From Methanobacteriota archaeon (GTDB lineage Archaea; Thermoplasmatota; Poseidoniia; Poseidoniales; Poseidoniaceae): a DNA stretch of 5,302 bases. Location of the stretch: assembly GCA_029979405.1 (NCBI GenBank), contig JAPOHM010000111.1:1-5302 (forward strand), in the 5' to 3' direction. Below the pieces are notes generated by a model. It made no database searches. It saw nothing but the letters and a program-made list of their open reading frames with translations, and was not told the origin of the DNA. A program made the position numbers and the translations under genes. Of this stretch, positions 1 to 5,302 are shown piece by piece (the stretch's first letter is position 1; each line of letters begins with the position of its first letter).

Positions 1-957
1 ATGTCAGATGCTACGCAGATGATTCAAGACCATGCAGAGGGAATTACAATCATTGAAGCCTACAGAGACTCACTATTGATTCAGTTAGAAAACTCAAACA
101 ACACCTCTGCTGAACTCATAGTCCAACTTGAAAATGCAAATGTAAGCATCTTATTGCTGCAAAGCCAAATTGATTATTCTCAGAACCAAATTGAATTGCT
201 TGAGCAACAGTTGTCAAATTGCCAACAAAATATTTCAATTTTAAATCAGCAAATAATTGAACAGGAATCATATAGGGATTCTATTCTTGATTTGCTGAAT
301 GAATCAAACCAGACAATATCAGGACTATCGGAATCATTGGAGAGTGCAAATACTACAATACTAGAACTGCAGAACAATCTATTGAATAATCAAACACTTC
401 TAACAAGCTATCAGAATGCAGCAAATTATTGGGAGCAATTGGCATTTGATTTCCTTGCAGGAGAAGCCTCATATCGTGATTATTCAAATATGACTCTACG
501 ATATAATGATTATAGGGGAACTAACTTCATGTTCTCCATATTTCACAATACCGATTTTGATTATGCAAACTTAAGGGGGGCAAATTTTCAAAACAGTTCA
601 TTTAATAATACCAGTTTCTACTTAGTGGAGGCTACTGGTACAACCTTTGATGGTAGTGTTTTTAGGAATATATACTTCGAAAGGTCGTCATTAGCGGCTG
701 CTAGTTTCCAATACTCGAATCTCAGCGGTTCCGTATTTGATGACGGATACCTTCAGCAAACGGATTTCCGGTTTGCTAACTTGTCTGATGTTGATTTTAT
801 GGATTCAAATATTGATAGAGTAAGATTTGAAAATACAAATTTGAATGGCGCTGATTTATCTATTGCATCTTGGAATTATATTTTTTGGGATAACACAACC
901 TGTCCGGATGGGACAAACTCAGATGATAACGGAAACACTTGTGAAAACAATCTCTGA
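1..957 (+). CDS. Coiled-coil and pentapeptide-repeat surface protein, probably 5'-truncated
   Basis: The visible 318 residues have three parts. Residues 15-134 keep an unbroken 3/4 spacing of mostly hydrophobic residues (for example L39, L43, A46, I50, L53, I57, I64, L67, L71), which indicates a long coiled coil. Residues 174-298 are pentapeptide repeats with F or L at the centre of almost every fifth position, expected to fold as a right-handed quadrilateral beta-helix. The tail, residues 299-318, is rich in D and N and holds two cysteines (C301 and C314). About 14 N-X-S/T sequons suggest an exported, glycosylated protein, yet no signal peptide is visible. The reading frame is open from the first base of the window, so the true start and signal peptide probably lie upstream. 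Pentapeptide proteins have varied roles, and no function can be assigned. An oligomeric surface stalk is an inference. The gene ends in TGA and converges on pyrI. Confidence 0.85.
   Translation: MSDATQMIQDHAEGITIIEAYRDSLLIQLENSNNTSAELIVQLENANVSILLLQSQIDYSQNQIELLEQQLSNCQQNISILNQQIIEQESYRDSILDLLNESNQTISGLSESLESANTTILELQNNLLNNQTLLTSYQNAANYWEQLAFDFLAGEASYRDYSNMTLRYNDYRGTNFMFSIFHNTDFDYANLRGANFQNSSFNNTSFYLVEATGTTFDGSVFRNIYFERSSLAAASFQYSNLSGSVFDDGYLQQTDFRFANLSDVDFMDSNIDRVRFENTNLNGADLSIASWNYIFWDNTTCPDGTNSDDNGNTCENNL
61..381 (+). repeat. 70-residue internal duplication within the coiled coil
   Basis: Residues 21-57 (bases 61-171) and 91-127 (bases 271-381) align without gaps at an offset of exactly 70 residues, which is ten heptads. 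Both copies start with YRDS, share an SNxT motif and an LExAN motif, and end with an ILxLQ-like stretch. By eye 18 of 37 positions are identical. The DNA of the copies has diverged (tacagagact against tatagggatt), so this is an old protein-level duplication, not a recent tandem repeat. The offset preserves the heptad register. Confidence 0.7.
520..894 (+). repeat. Array of about 25 pentapeptide repeats
   Basis: Central residues fall every five positions from F176 to W296: F176, F181, F186, L191, F196, F201, F206, then A211, then F216 onward through L281, L286, W291 and W296. Many units fit the family consensus A(D/N)LXX, such as ANLRG and ANFQN. Twenty-five units at four per turn would give about six coils of the beta-helix. 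A211 is the only small residue at a central position. The last units carry tryptophan, which may cap the helix. Confidence 0.85.
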
Positions 958-978
958 GATGCGTTAATCTGCTATCTA

Positions 979-1000
979 CCAGACTTGGATCAAAATCTGG
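979..1000. terminator. Possible hairpin between convergent genes
   Basis: Bases 979-986 (ccagactt) and 993-1000 (aaatctgg) can pair as an 8-bp stem with one mismatch around a 6-base loop. The stem sits in the 54-base gap between the end of the pentapeptide gene and the end of pyrI, where both transcripts should stop. There is no strong T-tract on either strand. Archaeal termination depends more on T-rich runs than on hairpins, so this is only a weak candidate. Confidence 0.25.
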
Positions 1001-1011
1001 GAGTGGAAAAC

Positions 1012-1488
1012 TCAAAGCAGATTATCGACGAGTTTGTCGATTTCTTGGAACTTACCACAATATCTGCATCGAAGCTCGAGAGGCTCTCTCTTAGTTACTA
1101 TTAGCCTGTGAGGAAGAGGTTCCATTGGATTGGTAGTAATACAGTTCGAGAATGTGCATCTCGCGACGTTGACGACTTCTTCTGTCAGATTGATTTCCAT
1201 CTTTTCAGCGACGGTATACGCTCTGATGATTGCTACTGATGCATCAGGAGCGACCAGTGCAAGTCTGTCTAATTCATGCTGAGTTAGTTCCCTATCCTCG
1301 ACCTTGATGATGTCCTTACCACCCATTTTCTGAGAAGGTACGTTCATTACCAGAGAAACCGGATTTGACATGTTTCCATCGATTCCAAGCATTTTCAATA
1401 CAGAAAGGGCCTTTCCTGCTGGTACGTGGTCGATTACCGTGCCGTTCTTGATTGCAGTAACTCTTCTCATGCTACCTTCTTGACTCAT
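1012..1488 (-). CDS. pyrI: Aspartate carbamoyltransferase regulatory chain PyrI
   Basis: This 158-residue protein is the regulatory subunit of aspartate carbamoyltransferase. In the known family it binds CTP or ATP and tunes the PyrB catalytic trimers in the first committed step of pyrimidine synthesis. The N-terminal nucleotide-binding domain has the family signature [14 protein letters not shown] (residues 12-25). D20, H21, K62, Y91 and K96 line up with Escherichia coli D19, H20, K60, Y89 and K94. The C-terminal zinc domain keeps all four cysteines as C111-X4-C116 and C141-X2-C144, so it should hold zinc and dock on PyrB. Length matches the family (E. coli 153). The start ATG overlaps the pyrB stop as ATGA and has GGAGGTG 7 bases upstream, which favours it over the internal ATG at residue 7. 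Translational coupling with pyrB is likely. E. coli E10 is replaced by T11. Confidence 0.97.
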   Translation of the reverse strand: MSQEGSMRRVTAIKNGTVIDHVPAGKALSVLKMLGIDGNMSNPVSLVMNVPSQKMGGKDIIKVEDRELTQHELDRLALVAPDASVAIIRAYTVAEKMEINLTEEVVNVARCTFSNCITTNPMEPLPHRLIVTKREPLELRCRYCGKFQEIDKLVDNLL

Positions 1489-2432
1489 TCGCTTGCACCT
1501 CCTTCAATGTTTTCTGGAACTTTAATTCCGAGTAGCCAACACATCAGTGACATTCTTGCAACTACTCCGTTGAAGGCTTGTTCGAAATATGATGCGTGCC
1601 TCGTCGAGTCTACGGACGGATGTATTTCGTCTACTCTTGGAAGTGGATGCATGATGATCATGTTCTCCTTTGCTCCATCGAGGTCCCTTGCGTGTAGCTT
1701 GTATGCCCCTGCAACCTTTGCGTATTCATCCTCGTCTGGGAACCTTTCTTTTTGTATTCTCGTCATGTAAATTACGTCAGCCGCGTTGATTTGTTCAAGA
1801 AGGTTCGTGGTCTCATTAACCTCAGCTCCGTGTGCCTTGAGGTCGTTAACTATTTCTTCAGGCATTCTCAAACCTTCAGGAGATGCAAATGTGACATTGC
1901 ATCCGAATCTTACCAGAGCGTGAGAGAGTGAGTGAACTGTTCTTCCATATCTCAAATCACCAGCGAGTACAACATTCAAACCGTCAAGCCTTCCGTGGGC
2001 TCTACGAATTGTGAATAAGTCGAGCATGGTTTGTGTTGGATGGTGCCCTGCTCCGTCGCCTCCGTTCAAAATTGGAACTCTTGCGCTGTCACAGGCGTAT
2101 TGCGCAGCACCTTGTCTTGGATGGCGCATTGCGATAATGTCAGTATAGCCGTCAACCATCTGGATAGTATCGAAGAGTGTTTCTCCCTTAACAACGGACG
2201 ATGTTTTGACATCTCCAAGATTTACCACGTCGCCGCCAAGTCTTTTCATAGCGGTCTCAAAAGACATTCGAGTTCTGGTTGAAGGTTCGAAGAACAAGTT
2301 GCCAAGGATTTTGCCTTGTAATAATGGCAGGTATGTCTCGCCTTTTGCTACTGGTAGTAGCCTTTCAGCATCGTCCAAAATGGAAATTATTTCCTCGTTT
2401 GTCAAGTCATCCATGGTGATTAGTCCGGGCAT
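1485..2432 (-). CDS. pyrB: Aspartate carbamoyltransferase catalytic chain PyrB
   Basis: This cytoplasmic enzyme joins carbamoyl phosphate and L-aspartate to give N-carbamoyl-L-aspartate and phosphate. From the ATG at 2432 it has 315 residues (E. coli 311). Active-site motifs are intact: STRTR at 51-55 for carbamoyl phosphate, K82 in KGET (the loop lysine donated by the neighbouring chain), R103 in MRHP, HPTQT at 131-135, GDLRYGRTVHS at 158-168 with R164, R225 and Q227 in TRIQKER, and P263-L264 in HPLPRVDE. These match E. coli K84, R105, H134, Q137, R167, R229, Q231 and P266-L267. The frame stays open to 2522, but the 30 extra residues resemble nothing in the family and cover the promoter region. 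A GGGGGAGG lies 3 bases before the chosen ATG, rather close. An ATG at 2414 would still leave a 309-residue enzyme. It is the first gene of a two-gene operon with pyrI, and all catalytic residues suggest an active enzyme. Confidence 0.97.
   Translation of the reverse strand: MPGLITMDDLTNEEIISILDDAERLLPVAKGETYLPLLQGKILGNLFFEPSTRTRMSFETAMKRLGGDVVNLGDVKTSSVVKGETLFDTIQMVDGYTDIIAMRHPRQGAAQYACDSARVPILNGGDGAGHHPTQTMLDLFTIRRAHGRLDGLNVVLAGDLRYGRTVHSLSHALVRFGCNVTFASPEGLRMPEEIVNDLKAHGAEVNETTNLLEQINAADVIYMTRIQKERFPDEDEYAKVAGAYKLHARDLDGAKENMIIMHPLPRVDEIHPSVDSTRHASYFEQAFNGVVARMSLMCWLLGIKVPENIEGGASE
1496..1502 (-). promoter_or_regulatory. Shine-Dalgarno site of pyrI inside pyrB
   Basis: On the minus strand this reads GGAGGTG, a strong match to the 16S anti-Shine-Dalgarno, with 7 bases before the pyrI ATG. 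It lies within the last codons of pyrB. It fixes the pyrI start and would let pyrI be translated independently as well as by coupling. Confidence 0.75.
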
Positions 2433-2435
2433 AAA

Positions 2436-2451
2436 CCTCCCCCTTCCCTCC
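2436..2451 (-). promoter_or_regulatory. Purine-rich ribosome-binding region of pyrB
   Basis: On the minus strand this segment contains two GGAGG cores. One (2436-2440) ends 3 bases from the pyrB ATG and the other (2447-2451) ends 14 bases from it. Neither spacing is ideal, but both sites are strongly purine-rich in a short leader, and together they support the start at 2432 over the longer frame. Confidence 0.55.
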
Positions 2452-2460
2452 GAGTTGAAA

Positions 2461-2474
2461 CAAGGACGACCTTG
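2461..2474. promoter_or_regulatory. Perfect palindrome CAAGG-N4-CCTTG, candidate operator
   Basis: CAAGG (2461-2465) and CCTTG (2470-2474) form a perfect inverted repeat around ACGA in the gap between pyrB and the divergent surface-protein gene. It touches the TATA-like CATATG on its pyrB side, where a bound protein could block pyrB transcription or affect both promoters. Five-bp arms can arise by chance, so an operator role is only a hypothesis. Confidence 0.3.
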
Positions 2475-2482
2475 AACATATG
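2475..2482. promoter_or_regulatory. TATA-like element possibly serving both divergent genes
   Basis: The sequence aacatatg contains the self-complementary CATATG and is the best TATA-like site in the 72-base divergent gap. Using the usual archaeal spacing of about 26 bases, the plus-strand start would fall at about 2505, exactly at the surface-protein ATG (a leaderless mRNA). The minus-strand start would fall at about 2453, giving pyrB a leader of about 20 bases that holds its ribosome site. No transcript data support this, and the match to a canonical archaeal box is modest. Confidence 0.35.
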
Positions 2483-2504
2483 GGCGCGAAAGGCCGTTTG
2501 CTTG

Positions 2505-5033
2505 ATGTGCAATGAACAGCACGATTCCTATGTGCGCAGGATACTTTTGCTTACAATTATACTTCTGATGCCTACAGTTTGGGCTTCAGAAGGACATTCT
2601 TGGACGGTTGAGGTTGAAGACCCGTTTGGCAATCCTGTAGAGGGATGTGAAATCAAACTAACAGACCCTTGGACAGGAAAAGAAATCTCTGAGCCATCCG
2701 GCTCGATGTACACTCCGAGTGCTACTTGTGAAGGATACGTCGTTATGTGGCATGAGCCAATTCCTTCAACACAAACATTTGTTGTGTTAGATGCCTATCC
2801 AATAATCGAAGACCTGTTTGAAGCGTATGGGGCAGATACCATGCAGATACTTGGTAGCGATTGGAATGTGAGTATTACAAACGGGTCTGTTGATGCACCT
2901 ACTGGAGTTCCAGTCGTCCTTTCTGGAGATGGAGGAACTGCGGTGAGAAATAGTGAAAATGTAGTGACTATTCCAACACAGCAAAGCGTTTACAACCTTT
3001 CAAACAACTATTCTTCTGAAATTTCAATCGCAGCATATCATACCGGGACTGGTAAAATCATTCCGTGGGATGGTAACAATCTCAGTGTTGGTGAATTTGG
3101 AGGAGGATGGCAAGCGAGAGTAATCATCGAGGGACTCCCAACCGGTAACTCGACTTGGCCACCTACCGTTGAGTGGGCTGAAAGCCAAATTAACAAAACG
3201 TTACCAAGAGGTTCAGCAGTTCTACAATTTGATTCTACTATGAACGCTAATGAGAATGTTAGTGGAACATGGAGTGCTAATCACTTGTTCAATACGGGTT
3301 TCGGCCTTCCTTTCATCCCTGGTCAGGAAGCTGGAATTCAAAGTCAGGTAGACAGGTTCCTTGACGGCGACGTCTCGAACCTGGTTCAACTTATTGAATC
3401 ATTGACCTACACCAATGGCGTCGATGCGCTGTGTTGCATTTTTGACAATAATGATGTGGCATTTTCAAATGTAACAATCACTGCTAATATCGACTTTTCA
3501 CAGGGCTTGTGGGGCTGGATGGAATCTGCAGATATTGCAAGTAGCAGATCTCATATCGACTTAATCAGAATAGAAGTGCCATTCCAGAACGACATAAGAC
3601 AAACATCAAACCTATCGATTGTAACAAATGGTGATTGGCAATATGTTTCATCTCCTCTAAACGAGTGGATTAGTGGCTCTTCAAGCAATTTTACTCTGCA
3701 AAGAGCTGAAACATCGGTTACTGGATATTACACAATCTCACTTGGAATGAATGATGCACCCACTGTGACAATCCCTGAAGATTATGCTTTACCTTGGGAA
3801 GACACTGCTTACGAGTTTGTTCCGATAATAGAAGACGCCCCTCTATCAACGCATGACTGCTACTGGAATATCGCTAATTCGAGTGAAAATCTTAGCGTCA
3901 ACCTTACTCAATTTCAGCCTGACACCTCGATTAATGTCAGCGTAACCTGCATTGACGAAGGCGGCCTATCTGGCTCATACAATACGAGCCTAATTCTCGA
4001 TGATGGAGACCCTTGGATTAACGCCAGTAATGATGTTCAGATTATTCCACCAGGATTGTTTACTTGGGACTTGATGGTAGGAGACGACCACGATAACAAC
4101 CTGAGGGTTTACTGGACGAGTAACAAATCTCTTGACTGGTGGTATACGGGTGATGTTCTTGAAACTTCATTCTATGTTGATTCAAATCTTAACTCAATAA
4201 ATGACAATATCACTGAACGCCACAAGGCTCGTAATAATATCGAATACTGGCTTTCTGCAAATGTTAGCGATGATGTTGGACACTACACAATCGGAAACTG
4301 GACGATAAGATTGAGCGATGCAAATGGGCCGGTAATCATAGCTGATTTAGAGGTTGAAAGAAATGAAAGCGAATGGAACTCGAGCCAAGAATTATTCTAC
4401 ACCTCCGAGAATATTAGGCTGAATTTAACCGAATCTTTTGATGACCATTCTTCAATTGACAAAATTAAATTTTCAATTAGAATTTACGACAATTATTTTA
4501 CCGATTTATCGTGGTCAGAAGTTCAATACTTTGAACTCCCTAAACTCGGAGTAGGATATCATCAAATCATCATACAGGCAGAAGATGAAGCAGGCAATAT
4601 TGGGATGAACAATATTGGAGTAGCGATATCTCCGACAAGTGCTGTCGACTTACAAATCATCGACATTATTCCTTCTAAGACAGAAATAGAACCGGGCAAG
4701 AATGGCTTCTGGGTAACGGTCCAAAACAACGGAGCGAGTACTACAGATTTCACGTTGTGTAGTGACGGAGAATGTTTTGATTCTGTGGTTGGACCTACAA
4801 GTTATGTTCGTAATGCTACGGCTATTGTCTACATGGAAGTAGACATGGATTGGTTCGAGACATTCAATGTTGAATTGTCCTATCTAAACGAAAATGGAGA
4901 TAAAATTTCAAAATATTCGACAAGTGATTATAATTCTGGAATGGGAATAGGCACTATCGAGTTATTGTTACTTGTTGGGTTATCGGTAATGGTAATAATT
5001 TGGTTTAGATCTCGAAATGAACCGAGATTCTGA
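2505..5033 (+). CDS. Large secreted, membrane-anchored Ig-like surface protein, function unknown
   Basis: The product is 842 residues from the ATG at 2505. A signal peptide is clear: two arginines, a hydrophobic core (residues 13-24) and likely cleavage after VWA at residue 27. A possible Ig or carboxypeptidase-regulatory-like beta domain follows (about 31-94), then a long unassigned beta-rich part. Next come Ig- or cadherin-like segments: about 416-499, starting NDAPTVTIPED; about 501-606; and about 607-709, ending in the typical AEDEAGN strand. A CARDB-like domain at about 713-804 has the pattern VDLQIIDIIPSKTEIEPGKN. A single transmembrane helix (about 813-834) ends in the basic tail RSRNEPRF, giving an outside-facing type I anchor. 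I count about 25 N-X-S/T sequons, as in glycosylated archaeal surface proteins. The start is uncertain: a GTG at 2532 would give a compact signal peptide and 833 residues, and a TTG at 2472 is also in frame. I see no catalytic motif. Adhesion or cell-wall structure is an inference. Confidence 0.85.
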   Translation: MCNEQHDSYVRRILLLTIILLMPTVWASEGHSWTVEVEDPFGNPVEGCEIKLTDPWTGKEISEPSGSMYTPSATCEGYVVMWHEPIPSTQTFVVLDAYPIIEDLFEAYGADTMQILGSDWNVSITNGSVDAPTGVPVVLSGDGGTAVRNSENVVTIPTQQSVYNLSNNYSSEISIAAYHTGTGKIIPWDGNNLSVGEFGGGWQARVIIEGLPTGNSTWPPTVEWAESQINKTLPRGSAVLQFDSTMNANENVSGTWSANHLFNTGFGLPFIPGQEAGIQSQVDRFLDGDVSNLVQLIESLTYTNGVDALCCIFDNNDVAFSNVTITANIDFSQGLWGWMESADIASSRSHIDLIRIEVPFQNDIRQTSNLSIVTNGDWQYVSSPLNEWISGSSSNFTLQRAETSVTGYYTISLGMNDAPTVTIPEDYALPWEDTAYEFVPIIEDAPLSTHDCYWNIANSSENLSVNLTQFQPDTSINVSVTCIDEGGLSGSYNTSLILDDGDPWINASNDVQIIPPGLFTWDLMVGDDHDNNLRVYWTSNKSLDWWYTGDVLETSFYVDSNLNSINDNITERHKARNNIEYWLSANVSDDVGHYTIGNWTIRLSDANGPVIIADLEVERNESEWNSSQELFYTSENIRLNLTESFDDHSSIDKIKFSIRIYDNYFTDLSWSEVQYFELPKLGVGYHQIIIQAEDEAGNIGMNNIGVAISPTSAVDLQIIDIIPSKTEIEPGKNGFWVTVQNNGASTTDFTLCSDGECFDSVVGPTSYVRNATAIVYMEVDMDWFETFNVELSYLNENGDKISKYSTSDYNSGMGIGTIELLLLVGLSVMVIIWFRSRNEPRF

Positions 5034-5050
5034 TATGATAGGTAGGGAGT

Positions 5051-5056
5051 GGAGGA
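5051..5056 (+). promoter_or_regulatory. Shine-Dalgarno site of the last gene
   Basis: GGAGGA precedes the ATG at 5060 by 3 bases, or 4 from the GGAGG core. The spacing resembles that of pyrB in this window. It supports the start of the truncated membrane protein. Confidence 0.6.
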
Positions 5057-5059
5057 TTT

Positions 5060-5302
5060 ATGGATGGTTTTGTAGACCTGCAAGAAGCAGTTGATGCTGA
5101 AATTAAGCATCGTATGGACAAAATCGAAAAATTATCTTCATTTTCAGCATTCGCAATGTTAGGGGCTGCTACTTGGTTGGCTTGGCCTGCACTTCAATCT
5201 GCAATGGCAGGTGGACCTCTTATTACCGGCCTTGGTTATTCACTAATCGTCCTTTTCTGGGGCATATTCGTACAGGATTTAGGCATATTGAGTGGCAGTG
5301 GC
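5060..5302 (+). CDS. Small membrane protein, 3'-truncated, function unknown
   Basis: The frame opens with ATG at 5060 after a GGAGG site and stays open for 81 codons to the window edge, so the C-terminus is missing. Residues 1-27 are charged and probably amphipathic (VDLQEAVDAEIKHRMDKIEK). Two hydrophobic segments follow, about 29-49 (FAMLGAATWLAWPAL) and 54-72 (LITGLGYSLIVLFWGIF), joined by a short glycine-rich turn (AGGP), so a helical hairpin in the membrane is likely. There is no cleavable signal peptide. It lies 26 bases after the surface-protein gene with no terminator between, so the two are probably co-transcribed. I do not recognise the family, and the missing end could change the reading. 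Confidence 0.75.
   Translation, partial: MDGFVDLQEAVDAEIKHRMDKIEKLSSFSAFAMLGAATWLAWPALQSAMAGGPLITGLGYSLIVLFWGIFVQDLGILSGSG

Noticed and set aside
1426..1770. Plus-strand open frame of 114 codons
   Set aside because: It lies antisense to pyrB and pyrI, has a low-complexity serine- and cysteine-rich product, and no ribosome site; it is a shadow of the real genes.
2031..2475. Two plus-strand open frames opposite pyrB
   Set aside because: Both are antisense to strongly conserved pyrB codons, and the products show no domain or signal.
2433..2522. Thirty-residue N-terminal extension of PyrB from an upstream ATG
   Set aside because: It does not resemble any PyrB N-terminus, it spans the divergent promoter region, and the ATG at 2432 has purine-rich ribosome-like sequence and gives the normal family length.
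2528..2984. Two short minus-strand open frames under the start of the surface protein
   Set aside because: The plus-strand frame encodes a signal peptide and continuous beta-rich sequence; the antisense products look random.
5031..5040. TATA-like tgatatgata just after the surface-protein stop codon, as a promoter for the last gene
   Set aside because: Its spacing would make the last gene leaderless, yet that gene has a clear GGAGG site; co-transcription with the upstream gene is simpler.
4562..5110. Two short minus-strand open frames near the end of the surface protein
   Set aside because: They overlap the CARDB-like and transmembrane coding regions and the start of the next gene, with no ribosome site or recognisable product.
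1..5302. Search for CRISPR arrays, tRNA genes, insertion sequences or defence genes
   Set aside because: No regularly spaced direct repeats, cloverleaf, transposase motif or terminal inverted repeats were visible, and nearly all of the window is accounted for by the five genes.

Overview
The window looks like a stretch of archaeal chromosome, most likely from a marine planktonic euryarchaeon such as Marine Group II (Poseidoniales). This is an inference from memory; no marker gene here proves it. Three things point that way. Aspartate carbamoyltransferase is encoded as an archaeal-style pyrB-pyrI pair with an ATGA overlap. Purine-rich Shine-Dalgarno sites (GGAGG, GGAGGTG) precede several starts. 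The two large flanking proteins are acidic, rich in N-glycosylation sequons and apparently extracellular. Base composition is moderate to AT-rich, and sample lines counted by eye are poorer in GC in the first gene than in pyrB.

Layout from left to right: (1) 1-957, plus strand, a coiled-coil plus pentapeptide-repeat protein that probably begins upstream of the window. (2) 958-1011, a short gap between converging genes with an imperfect hairpin. (3) 1012-2432, minus strand, the pyrB-pyrI operon for the catalytic and regulatory chains of aspartate carbamoyltransferase. (4) 2433-2504, a compact divergent promoter region with a TATA-like CATATG and a small perfect palindrome. (5) 2505-5033, plus strand, a large secreted protein with a signal peptide, several Ig-like domains and a C-terminal membrane anchor. 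(6) 5060-5302, plus strand, the start of a small membrane protein that runs off the window, 26 bases after the previous gene and probably co-transcribed with it.

The pyrimidine genes form one clear functional unit: PyrB makes carbamoyl-aspartate, and PyrI should confer nucleotide (CTP/ATP) control. The flanking genes appear to belong to the cell surface. Nothing links them to pyrimidine synthesis except the shared intergenic region. I see no tRNA, rRNA, CRISPR array, insertion sequence or defence system. The most unusual items are the exact 70-residue (ten-heptad) internal duplication in the coiled-coil/pentapeptide protein, the divergent control region, and the uncharacterised surface protein with its small membrane partner.
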